Origin: Morinoia aosen
Taxonomy: Eukaryota > Arthropoda > Malacostraca > Amphipoda > Talitridae
Length of the DNA stretch: 64,000 bases
Reading direction: 5' to 3'
NCBI GenBank assembly: GCA_030386875.1
Contig: CM059559.1
Span: 63,068,392-63,132,391, forward strand
The notes under the pieces are model-generated. The model saw only the letters and a list, made by a program, of their open reading frames with translations, had not been told where the DNA came from and did not search any database. Positions 32,718-43,500 of this stretch are shown piece after piece. Both the position numbers and the translations under genes were made by a program. Positions within the stretch are counted from its first letter, which is position 1; every line of letters begins with the position of its first letter.

Positions 32718-33906
32718 TACCTCCCCCCCTGAACAAAACTAACGCACAATTAATTGATTAAAAAACTATCCGAAAGACTATCATCCAAAATACAAAAAAG
32801 ACGACGTTTTTAAATTCAAAAAGATTCAAAACGAAATTTCAAACTAAAATGCATGTACCGCAATAGCAAAGAATAGTTGCTAACATACACGAATATAATT
32901 AAAAATATTTTGAAAGCAACGAATAGCACAGTCCGCCATATTCAGAAACGCAAATAAACACAATAGTATGTAACTCTTGTTTTAAAATCGAAAAAAAATT
33001 AATGAGTTATTTTACAACCCAAGAAAAACATGGAAATAAATTCAACACACATCCAAAGGACGTTTACCAAAGCCGAAATCTAAAATAGTATTTTCAAGAT
33101 AACGAAAACACAAATCGACACCGTGGAGCTCAAGATTACGCTGAACATGTCACATCAGTATCGGAACATAAAGATGAAGTAATTTAATGCAATGATAACG
33201 TAACACAGTACCGCCGTTTGAAAGAACTACAGAAACATATTCTCAAAATAACACCATAAAGATAAAAATAAAAAACAACGCGTCAATTGCATGAACATGT
33301 GAACACTTTTGATTCAAAACAGTAAAATATTATATTCTGTTACATCCGAATTATGACCGCATGTGAAAATAAATAAATAGAATAAATGAATTAATAAATA
33401 ACACAGTCAAAAATTCAGACACTGCAAAACTTTGAAAATAATGTTCCCACAAATCATACGCTGTGAATGGCGATAAGAAAAGAAACACATTTCAAGTATT
33501 ATCTCTACCAGGCACACCAACTAACAACCATGGTTACATGAACAAAAACAATCGTAACCGAAAAAAACATAAATAAAAGAAAAATAAGTTGTAGTCAAAA
33601 TGAACGAGCGAGTGGAGGAACAACTACTCAAAGCTATGTGAGAAATATTGGTGCGATATGAAAGCAAAAGAAATAAGGATAAAAAGTTATAATGGTTAAG
33701 CGTGCTAAAACTTAAAAGAAATCCATGTCTACAACACCCAATTAGTACCAAATTAAACTAGACGTCGGTTGCCAGCAGATAACGGACATCCTGGACCATG
33801 GGTAACGCACGTCTGGGCCGCTGGGACCGTTTTACACCATCGCGGTTACATTACCGCCATATACCACTACACATCAGCCGTTTATGCAAGTGCACTTTTC
33901 TGAATT

Positions 33907-34191
33907 TCATTGTTCATTTTTTGGCGGTCGCAGAAACTGGCGCTTCAACACGAAATCTTCTGAACGTACCCTCTTTGTGAGTACGTATAACTCCTTCCTA
34001 ATGTAGTACATAATGACTAATAGTGCAATCACAAGCACCGTCGCGGCCATCAGCACAAGGTCGGCAACACGGTCGGGCAACAGGTCCGCCTGTGATTGCG
34101 CTTTGACCCGGTCATGCGACAGACGTTCGTGATGTTGGACGAGTGCTGTTGTGAGCGCATCCACGCTCACGGTCGACATCTTGTTACCCAT
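33907..34191 (-). CDS. Small membrane protein ORF in the env position of the gypsy element
   Basis: An intact ATG-to-stop ORF of 94 codons. It starts MGNKMS, which fits the MGxxxS rule for N-myristoylation. Residues 1-42 are polar, 43-65 form one strongly hydrophobic span (LVLMAATVLVIALLVIMYYI), and 66-94 are basic. The region is GC-richer than its surroundings. It lies downstream of Pol, where env-like genes sit in gypsy elements, but has no signal peptide and no large ectodomain. The architecture recalls small fusogenic membrane proteins or other viral accessory proteins; no homology can be claimed. No relation to a host gene is evident. Confidence 0.5.
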   Translation of the reverse strand: MGNKMSTVSVDALTTALVQHHERLSHDRVKAQSQADLLPDRVADLVLMAATVLVIALLVIMYYIRKELYVLTKRVRSEDFVLKRQFLRPPKNEQ

Positions 34192-34280
34192 GTTAGCTGT
34201 TGTGGTTTCTACTTAGCGCTTGGCCGAGGATGCTTAGCGCGCTGAACCCGAGGGCTTGACCAACGACAAGGAACCGGATC

Positions 34281-34372
34281 GTGCTCGTAGATCCGCACTC
34301 TCACACCCACGCAGAGCTGAAATTAGAACGAAACAATGACCCGATTAGCATAGCAAAAAAATAGTGTCGACA
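34281..34372 (+). pseudogene. U6 snRNA-like relic antisense to the gypsy element
   Basis: GTGCTCG at 34281-34287 matches the U6 5' end; after a divergent stretch CTGAAATTAGAACGAAACA (34317-34335) and GATTAGCATAGC (34343-34354) follow in U6 order. It shares extra similarity with the relic at 6698-6757 outside the U6 core (CTC.CACCC..GC.GA), so the two probably descend from one event. No Pol III context or functional 3' end. Confidence 0.55.
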
Positions 34373-34689
34373 TAACTGCTATTCAGGTCTGTGTGGATAC
34401 GTGATTTGCTCAGTACCAACAATTTTTCGCTCGCATAATGAATCTCGGCAGTCAGCACCCTCATTTCACGAGTGGAAAATTTGTTTACGATGAAATTATC
34501 AATTTAGAGTCAGAAATTGAAGGAACGTTAGCCTAGCCGGACAAAAGGCACGACAAGAAACAAACAAATCAAAAATGTGCAAGCTTGGCATGGCCCTCAT
34601 AGAATGACAAGAAGAACTTCATCACATGTTGTTTAACGAAAACGAGAAAGCACAAGCGAGGTTACAATGAAGTCGAAACAAAAATAGCT

Positions 34690-37043
34690 AAAAATATAAT
34701 TATAGACCACGGAACAGATATCGGTTAAAACTAGACTTAATATAGTCAGTCGTAGATCGTAGTAGTTTTCAAGTCGTTTTACGCATTTATAATATGTGTT
34801 CATGTTGCTTTTATGAATTTCCTCGCCGGTTTTGATCAGAACGGAATTATTGTTTACCTTCGTAATGATGCCGTAATGACCTAACCTCGAAAATAGAGTT
34901 TGTGCGCTTTCTGGTGATTCTTTAACAATGCTCGGTCACCCAGAGCGAATTTTTTATCTTCAATTCAGAAATTATGGTACATGTTGCGCTCAGCTGAATT
35001 GTTGATAATTAGTGTCTTAATGATTTCGACAATCCTAGCTGCCTCCTTGGCGCGAAATTTTAACAAATCTACTTATGTATCGTAGCTACACGTAATCTTA
35101 AAATGCTCAGCTTAAAAATCCGGACACGTATCTCTGCCAAAAATAATATAACTAGGAATATCTCCTATTGTAGATTTCAAGGAATTGTTGATAGCATTCT
35201 CCGCCAATTCCAAACACTGATTCCATTGCGCGTGAGCCAAGGAATTTACGTACAATTTGAGGAGATTCTTATTTTTTTTATTATTGCGTTCAACAGAAGC
35301 GTTCGAATGAAAGCTCCATGGCAGAACTTCTTTCTTTGCAATCGTCTGGATCATGGTAAATTGCTTCACTGCCACGGATTTGAACTCGAGAACTTGGTCA
35401 CTAAGTAAGAATTCGGGTAAACAATAGTTGAGAAAAAGTAACTTAAGGGGAACATCCGGATTTTTCAACGGTTTTCGTCCGATTCGTTAGAAAATTGGCC
35501 AGTATATGTATTTTTTGAGAGTAAACTTTATTTACTCGTATACCTTTTTCGATTTAGGCCTTTTTTACGAGAAATCAGTTTATTGGTACATTTTTATGGA
35601 TATTTCAAAACGGAACTCGTCATTGAGTTTTGATGCTAGAACAAAATCAAAGACAGTTTTAGAATCCTTGAAGCATTTATAACGAAAATCCATAGACCAA
35701 TTTTAACATTTGAAATTTTTTTGTGATAAGCGATATTTTATCATTACATCATAAATACATTATTTCTGGGTTCTGAGTTATATAATTTTTTCTCAAATTT
35801 GGAAAAAGCCTATGTACTTATGTTAGAAAAGTTCTAAGGATTCTAAAACTGTCTTTGGTTTTGTTCTAGCATCAAAACTCAATGAGGAGTCTCGTTTTGA
35901 ATTTTGAAAGTTAGAGGTGTTGGGTGTAAGCCCTGCACAAATTTTTGGTTGAAGTGTAATATAATGGAAATCTGTGTAATTGAAAGCTGATTTCATTTTT
36001 ATTTCGATAATCTCCATGCATAACTTCATATTCGCACTGTGAATTGTAATTTCCATAAAAAAATGAAAGAAATTTTAATCAAAATTATGATATTTTTTAT
36101 TTTCAGTCTGATTCGTATGAAACTTGACTATAGTATGTAACTTCTGAAATGAAACACAATTTCGTCTATTCATTTCTTTGATTCAGGTCTTAGTTTTTGA
36201 AACAATTGGGCATATTGGTTTTTTAGTTCAATTGTATTGATATTTCAAAAGAGGACTAGTCATTGAGATTTTATGCTAGAACAAAACCAAAGACAGTTTT
36301 AGAGTCCTTGGGACATTTCTAACAAAAGTACATTTTCAAATTATAAATTTCCTGTTGTGACTTCTTTTTATATGGAGTCGAAATGGGGACGAAAATTCAA
36401 GATTTTTGTCCCCTTATCTATTTTGTCCCCTGGGGGGATCTATTGTCCGTAGCACCATAAAATTTTAGGACCAAATAGTCCACCACCTGAGGGTCCGTTT
36501 TCAACGAAAACATGAAAAATGTTCATCGGAGCGCCATGGACCTCGATGGTCCCCTTAAACAAGAAATAACAGTATCTGCTCGCCGGTTCGAAGTAGGATA
36601 CAATTTACAATAGCGCGAAAACAGATCAATTAAACGAAAGTGAACTTTTTTATTGTCCGTTACTGGGAACGGTCCAAATACTCTACTGATAGTACTTCGA
36701 ATGGCTGTTTAGCCATTGGTGCGGTAAGAATCTTGATAGATATGGACGGATTAGCTTTTAATTTGCAAACCTCACATTTCTCTACATATTTACGAATGAT
36801 AGGCCTCTCTAAAGGGTAGAAATATTTCAGTTTAAATTTAAATCGACTGCAACGCGTCAATGTGATATGCTGAATGTATACCGAGAATTGCTTTTCCATC
36901 AACGAAGTCAGCATGACAGATGTTTGTATAGTGCGAGTCTGTGAGTCAATTTGACGTCTTTTGTAAAGCACGTCGTTCAAAATTAAATACTTCTGCAACT
37001 CGGGAACCGTTGAACCACTACAATGTAATAACGCTTCCTCCAC
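34690..37043 (-). pseudogene. Gypsy integrase, split by a TTAA-flanked element
   Basis: Minus strand from 37043: an HHCC zinc domain ending KCEVCKLKA near 36780, the start of the catalytic core (GPFPVTDNKK, IDLFSRYC) to 36559; then, beyond the inserted element, LPEFLLSDQVLEFKS with the second Asp (about 35400) and ASVERNN with the Glu (about 35290), and a C-terminal module with FALGDRALLKNH and a GHYGIITKVNNN GPY-like motif near 34880. There are frameshifts near 36680 and in the T-run near 35430. The first catalytic Asp seems changed to Glu. Confidence 0.83.
35447..36554. mobile_element. TTAA-flanked DNA transposon in integrase
   Basis: Ends GGGGAACATC (35447) and GATGGTCCCC (36554) are inverted and flanked by TTAA at 35443-35446 and 36555-36558. 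The interior repeats a GCTAGAACAAAACCAAAGAC-type block at about 35631, 35860 (inverted) and 36272, so it is internally repetitive. No transposase. Confidence 0.82.
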
Positions 37044-37102
37044 CTCTGAACAGAAAGGATCTTGCTTATGTTCTGTAATAAATTCGTCAAGCGTCCACGA
37101 TA

Positions 37103-37440
37103 CTACCTTCTATTTGGAATGTAGTCTATTAAGTTTGGTTCAGTCGTCTTAGCCGCAATCAGGTTGTCTGACTGCTGCGCCGTCGAGTTATTAGGAACAA
37201 CGGAGGTCAAAGCTCTAACCCTAGTCAGCACGGCGCGGACCTCAGCCTCTGCTCTGAGCTCGGGACAGATATTTAGGTCGGTCGCAGTCAGTCGATCATT
37301 GTTTGCCGGTAACCTACTTAGGCAGTCGGCCACGACGTTATGTTTACCCAGGAAATCCAGTGTCATCAGTAACTCCGTGTGGCGAGGATATGCATTGCGC
37401 TCGCTCCGAAACAAAGTGCCCATTGTTAGAAAGAATGTAC
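37103..37440 (-). pseudogene. End of gypsy RNase H and linker to integrase
   Basis: A QWALCFGA block near 37430 and, one frame over, GKHNVVADCLSRLPA near 37335 are the end of the Ty3/gypsy RNase H domain. A polar linker of about 60 residues follows. The LINE insertion separates it from the rest at 41.6 kb. Confidence 0.78.
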
Positions 37441-37612
37441 TTATAACCTAAATGGGTACCCACTCTCGCCATGAGGATTCAAATGTGATTTAATTAAACA
37501 CACCATACATAAGAATCATGAAACTAGGAGTATAATGAAATTTTTCCCTCAAAAAGTGTGAAAGTGTTCAGCCCTCGTTTACACAAGGAACCGAACTCCC
37601 TCAATCTTCAAC

Positions 37613-38433
37613 ATGGCGCCTAACAAACGACTCAGTGCCAAAAACAGCAGCAACAACAGCAGTGAGCTTCAGTCGAAGCTTGGTCAATATGCTGATGTGT
37701 CTAGCCTAACGAAAGACGGTAAGGAAGTGGCTTCTGTCCTAATAAAATACTTCTACTTAGTGATGACAAAATTTAATAGTGATATTGATAAAATGCAAAA
37801 TGAAATAAGCCACCCTAAAAGATGGCGGGAAAAGAAGCAGAACACAAAAAAATTCTCGAAGAACAGAATGAGAAAATAGATAGCTTGGCCTCCCGTCTCG
37901 ACCAGTTGGAAAAACAATGATCAGCGCCAAGACACTGAAGACAGAAAATGCACTCTCGTCATTACTGGAAGGGAACTACCGCAATCTCACACAAACGATA
38001 CCTGTAAGGATACAGTCTGCCAGCTTCTGAAGGACAATATCAGCAACGACCTCTGCGACACAGACATCACATCAGCTACCAGAATGGGGAAAAAACAGTA
38101 ACTGGGAACGTAGATAGAAGAAACATTGCATTTGAACTAAAACATTATAACAAGAAACGTGAAATTTTCACCGCCTGCCGAGAAAAGAAACCAAAGTTCT
38201 TCATAAATGAATACCTCATACCTTCATGAGCAAACGCCGTGTACATTCTGAGAGTAGCCAAAAGGAAATTCCCGGAGAAAATTAGAATCCCGAGAACACA
38301 GGACGGAAACATCTTCGAATCGAACCCCGGAAACCCAGATTCAAGACACAGCCAGATCAACACGCCAGAAGACCTCGGGCAACACCTGATGCTACAACTG
38401 AACATGTCATCGAAACAGGTCATGGGTGACTAG
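37613..38433 (+). pseudogene. LINE ORF1 protein, frameshifted
   Basis: An ATG in a good context (CAACATGG) starts a basic Ser/Asn-rich leader, then a coiled-coil stretch (KILEEQNEKIDSLASRLDQL, 37851-37915, after a shift), then an RRM-like and C-terminal region (CTLVITGRELPQS; RNIAFELKHYNKKREIFTAC; VYILRVAKRKFPEKIRIPRT) ending at 38433. This order (coiled coil, RRM, C-terminal domain) is that of CR1/L1-type ORF1 proteins, which bind element RNA. At least three frame changes and stops near 37917 and 38228. Confidence 0.75.
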
Positions 38434-38985
38434 ACTGGGTGATCACCTCAATTAGATATCATGTCAGTTTCACCTCAATTAGGTATCATGTCAGTTTCAT
38501 GTCAATAGCGGATAATGAGGCAGTGTATAGTCTTGAAGTTCATGTTCACGCTGAATTGTTTATTTTTTCTGAAGATATTACCCGATGCCTGATAAGATTG
38601 CTTTTTATTTGTCTGTCTAACAGCCAAATCGTTGAGACTGCGCCCTAACCCATGTGGCAAATTCAGAACTGCTTTAATATAGTGGTTCAAATATAGTTGC
38701 TGTAGTATGTCTGCTCTAGTGTAATTTTGATACTGGCCCTACCCCGTGTCCAGTTGTTAATAGTTGTCATTTGCCCCGTTTTTTTTGTGTACGTCTAAAT
38801 TAGAGATCTCTCTCGTCTTCATTCATCAATATCCTCTTTCATATGTAAAATAAGTGTTAAAAATAAATGTTATTCACACTGTTAAATTAAACAGTATGAC
38901 ATATTTTTTTCTTGTACCTGCCACCTAACCTATGCCGATCCTGCATGCCCTGACACCCGCTATGATTGCAATGAGTATACATAAT
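38434..38985. other. Unassigned stretch inside the LINE
   Basis: Starts with a direct repeat (CACCTCAATTAG.TATCATGTCAGTTTCA twice, 38446-38500). No ORF2 endonuclease motif is visible. It may be a deletion junction with foreign filler. Confidence 0.4.
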
Positions 38986-41196
38986 GAACTTCATAAGGTT
39001 TCATTGTGGCGTAAAGCTAATAAAGTAAGCCTTAATACCGATAAAACGAAATATACTACATTCTCATGAAAGAAAAATGCATCTCTCCCACGCATTAAAA
39101 TTGGCGAGGGTGAAATCGAAGAAACCAACTCATGTAAGTTTCTGAGCATCATAATAGATAAACATCTGACCTTCAAAAAGCACATCGCTCATATTAGTTC
39201 TAAATTATCAAAATTCATCGGAATCCTAAATAGAGTTAAAAATTTCCTGCCTGAAGCAGCTTTGCAAATGCTCTTCCGAACGCTCATTTCTCCATACTTT
39301 CAATACGGAATAGAAGCATTGCACGGAACTGATAAAAATAAAACCAACAAAATTTTTACTCTGCAAAAAAAAGCTATCAGAGCGGTAAAGAACGTAGAAA
39401 ATGATGCCCACACACATGATTCATTCAAAATCTTACAAATACTTAAGGGAACCATGTTGCGGGCATCTGCAGTCCTCTCCCGATTTTTTTTATTGCTTTA
39501 AATGAGTTTGAGATATGTCCCCGAATGTCTGTAAAAATATCAGGAACGTATCCCAGAGCTAACGTCCCCTCCCCGGGAGGGTGAGAGCATCCCCCTTACG
39601 GACTTTTTTTCATTTTTGAACCTAGAGCAATGAAATTTGGTATACTGATAGGAAATGCAATTTAGAATCATTTATTATTCATGACAAAATGAGATTTTCT
39701 TGAAGGAAAATGGGAAATCATAGAAAACGACATTTTTGGGGGGGGTTCTAAATGCTTCTTCTCCTACAGTTTTTGAGCTACAGTAATGATTTTGGTATCA
39801 TTGGATGCAGAATAACGTGGACATTCAGAAAAAAAATTCTCAAATTTTCGATTTTATTTTATTTTTTTTATATATTTCATCATTCATATTCCTCAAGGTA
39901 AGCATCCCCCTTCCGAATATTTTGTTTATTATTGAATTTAGAGCAATGAAACTTGGTATACTGATAGGAAATGCAATTTAGAATCATTTATCATTCATGA
40001 CAAAATGCGATTTTCTTGAAAAGAAAATGGGAAATCATGGAAAACGACATTTTGGAGGGGGGGGTTCTAAATGCTTCTTCTCTGATAGTTTTTGAGCTAC
40101 AGTAATGATTTTGGTATCATTGGATGCAGAATAACGTGGACATTCCAATAACTTGAATGCTTTTCCTCAAATTTCCAGTATAAAAAAATTAAAATATTCT
40201 CTAGAAAATTCGAATTTATGACGTCATAACTTTGAAACAAGAATGAATTTTGAAAAACTTCCTAAGAAATTGTGAAGCCCTTGTTTTTCTGCATCCAATG
40301 ATATCAAAATCATCACTGAAGCTCAAAAACTGTAGGAGGAGAAACGTTTTTTTCTTAAAATCGTCGATATTAAACAATCACGATTTTCAATACATTCTTT
40401 ATAATGGGGCCGAAGTTTACACAGCTAGAGCAATGTGGCTTGCTGCATTTGGAAGTCTAATGTGTACTCTAAAATTGTTAGCGTTTTGATTTTCAAAAAT
40501 TTTTACGTGAAATTTTTTCCGTAGACTTTTTACCCTAAATTTAAACTCTGACTATAACTTTTTCAAAAAAAAATTCTATAAATTCAAAATGAATTCAAAT
40601 TCAAAAACCGGTCGTTAGCATTTTTGGAGCATACGTTGTACTTTCGCATGCAACAAACCGCATTGCTCTAGCTTTCTAAATTTCGGCCCCATTATAACGA
40701 ATGTTATATATATATATATTTTTATTTATCATGAATAACTCATTTTCTATGTCCCAATGCAAAAAAACTTGTAGAAGAAAAGTTGTTGGGAATCTAGAGA
40801 TCTAGTAGTCTGTGCAAATTTTCATAGACGTAAGTCCGATAGAAAAAAATATACGGATGGAAAATCAAGTTATGGGCCGACCGGCCGGCACGGTTCCCTT
40901 ATACTTAACCTTTCGGATCTCTACAATATTTCTATTTGTAATTTCATTTTCAAAACATTAAGAAATTACGACAATAGCCTACAACAATTACTAATTGCGC
41001 AAACTGGTCATCACGACCATTTAACCCGAAATAGAAGTAAATTCGTGCTTCCTTATTTTTCAAAGGCCCTGTCACAACACAGTATCCTCTTCGTTGGAAC
41101 TAAAACTTGGAACTCAATACCTGCGGAGATCCGTGAAAGTAATTCTTACAAAGTATTCAAAATACATCTTGAGTCTTACTTCCTATCAGAATACTA
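38986..41196 (+). pseudogene. LINE ORF2 C-terminal region, split by an insertion
   Basis: 38986-39446 reads ELHKVSLWRKANKVSLNTDK, a stop, then KFLSIIIDKHLTFKKHIAHI and LISPYFQYGIEALHG: the thumb and post-palm region of CR1/Jockey-group RTs. After the insertion, 40901-41196 continues LNLSDLYNISICNF and ends WNSIPAEIRESNSYKVFK with a stop. The frame is uninterrupted across one copy of ATACTTAA. Confidence 0.82.
39447..40900. mobile_element. DNA transposon related to the TTAA family, inserted in LINE ORF2
   Basis: Starts GGGAACCATG at 39447 and ends CACGGTTCCCTT at 40900. ATACTTAA stands on both sides (39439-39446, 40901-40908). The interior has two direct copies (about 39776 and 40095) and one inverted copy (about 40291) of the GAGCTACAGTAATGATTTTG / ATTGGATGCAG block seen at 18.8 and 19.7 kb, so it belongs to the same family. 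No transposase. Confidence 0.8.
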
Positions 41197-41600
41197 GTCG
41201 TGTAAGTTCACCAAGTCACATCTTGCATCCTACATGTCTGGTCCAAATAATGTCCCCTGCCATGGGTAACATAACCGATCTTCAGTCTGTTCTTGAATCG
41301 TTTTATAAAATATATTGCTAAATATTGCCGATTTGAGCTATATTGTAAAATACAGCTTCAAATTTCGAGTTAATTATCTCATTGATCAGTCTAATGCGAA
41401 ACTAGGTTAAGTGAATTAGGTTAAACATTATTGTACACCTTAGAATAACATGATAGTAGGATGCTCTAGAAGTCGCTGAACTTGTTCGGGCCCACAGGTA
41501 GCTATACTCTAGTTTGACCATTGTACTAGACTGAAGAAACATTCTACCTCTGTATCACCTGTGGTAAATAAATTGTTTAAATGGTTTAAATCGAAATATT

Positions 41601-42921
41601 TAACAATAGGGTCGAAAGAGTGAACACTTATACACCACCATACCATGGTAGAATGATCAGGCAATATTTTCCAAAAATGGTGAGCCAGGGGCTCATGTTC
41701 CATATGGAAGAAAATTGGGTACGCAAGGATTAGGTACTTGATAGCTTTAAAAGCACAATGGCGAACAATTCCTTTTTGTGGTACTATAACGCTACTGGGT
41801 TAAATATAGTTTTGCGCTGTAAAAAGCAATGGGTCTCATAATTTTATCCCGTCGTTCTCAGATTACATCAGTACAGCACCAACTCCTGAATTTGAAGCGT
41901 CCGTGAACACGGGAAGCTGCTCACCAAAATCAGGACGACATAGATCGTCTTTCAGCTATTGGTACTTTTACAGAGAAGTAGAGGTCACAGAAGCTTTAAT
42001 ACTGTCAAAACTCTCTTGGCATTTAGCAGTCCAGTCAAAGTCAACGTTTTTTCGTGAAAGTCGGAACAAAGGATTAGAAACTGAATCAAACAGAGGAATG
42101 TGCCAGCGTAAATAGTTCGCTACTCCGACGAATTGTTGCAACTCCTTCACATGTACTATTACCGGAAAAATTTGCAATTTGTCATAGTGTTTTCAACGAA
42201 TTCCGCCAGCCGACACGACGACATGGCTAAGATATTCTGTCGAGTTTTTAAAGAACTGACATTTCTCAAGCTTGAGGACAAATTCCCGTCCCGTAAATTG
42301 TTAAAGACATTTCTCAAGCAGTCAGATGCTGACTCCTAAATTTTGAAAATACCAAAACTTCATCTTGAAAAACAAAACAAAGCTGTTCGAGAATAGTGAA
42401 AAGAACAGGAGACCTCATACGCTGGAAAACGCTTGGACTTGAACTAAGTACTAAAGGAACCTTACTGAACTGGTTCTTCTCGTAGCTTATGCTAAAAGCT
42501 GTAAATTTAAGGTTATCCTCCTCTAGTTCTACCAGATGAAATGCTGATCTTAAATCCAGGCTAGAAAAAACGCTATTACGACCAAGGGTAAACAGAATTT
42601 CATCTATACGTGGAATCGGATAGGTCTCATTTACTATTATTTCATTCAAAGTCCTAAAATAAATTACTGGTCGTATCTCGACACTTTTCTTTTTTACAAC
42701 AATAACAGGGAAATTGTAGTCTGACATGAAGGCCTCAATAATTCCCTGTGCTGACATTTGCTTGTTGACCTCAATGAGGTCCTGGTATTTATGAGGAAAT
42801 GGTATGGAGGGATATTTAGCACTGGTGCATCAGGTTTGAGAATAACTTCGTGGGTTGTGACATTCGTTACACCTATCTTCTCGCTTTCTAACGTGATTCC
42901 GGCAAAAAATTTGTTTAGCAC
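41601..42921 (-). pseudogene. Gypsy reverse transcriptase and start of RNase H
   Basis: Minus strand from 42921: THEVILKPDAPV and IPPYHF, then GIIEAFMSDYNFPVIVVKKK, RPVIYFRTLNEI, YPIPRIDEILFTLGRNSVFS, SLDLRSAFHLVEL and FVFQDEVLVFSKF, where relatives have DD at the catalytic site. 42177-41968 gives VKELQQFVGVANYLRWHIP and FDWTAKCQESF (connection). RNase H starts near 41860 (KKELFAIVLLK). Frame changes near 42750, 42330 and 41770. It copied the element RNA when active; it is now dead. Confidence 0.88.
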
Positions 42922-43500
42922 GTCAACCAGTATTGGTTTTGCGTCATTATCATCACAGGTTACGTCTTCAATCGTTAAAGGGCGTCGTTCACCCCTATGT
43001 TCATTGGATACATTCTCATCTTGTGCATAAGCTTCTTGCTCGTAAATACGAGAACAATAACAGTTCTCCCTCAGTTGGTCGACCTCCAGCCTAAGCCCCT
43101 CCTTAGTTATGGTATTTATGCTTTCACCTCAACCCGAGTTCACAATAACTTTGTTGAATTCGAAAATTTATCGAACTGAATCAAACTAGCTTCCGTTAGC
43201 ACTTCTTCTATCGTTGTCAGTCTCTGCTTCTACCTTTTCCTCACATACAGCTTCTACATTACTCGATTATTATTATCGCTTAAAAACAACGTCGTCCGAG
43301 ACGTTAAAAAAACGGGTACATTTCCCTCCTTGTCTATTGTACCCAGTGATTCAGCTATAAGTGTTCCGTTTTCCAAAAACCTTTCATTCATTACAAATTT
43401 ACCTGGTTTAGCCTTACTTACAAAGCCATTAAGCTACCAGGTATCTGTACTGCTCTGGATAGTTGGGCCACGAGAGGTCTGTCTTTTTTCATTTCTTCAT
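42922..43500 (-). pseudogene. Gypsy Pol segment upstream of RT, degraded
   Basis: Minus-strand frames here are short and polar. Position suggests the linker between the protease and RT. No motif is recognised. Confidence 0.45.

Larger units (their letters stand above)
37445..41600 (+). mobile_element. Non-LTR retrotransposon (CR1/Jockey-group) inserted in the gypsy RNase H, internally deleted
   Basis: + strand: ORF1 at 37613-38433, a 0.55-kb stretch I cannot assign, then only the C-terminal part of ORF2 (38986-41196, split by a TTAA-type element) and a 3' end with AATAAATTGTTTAAATGG repeats near 41567-41590. The endonuclease and most of the RT are missing. Its boundaries are approximate because flanking gypsy sequence is decayed. 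Confidence 0.72.
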
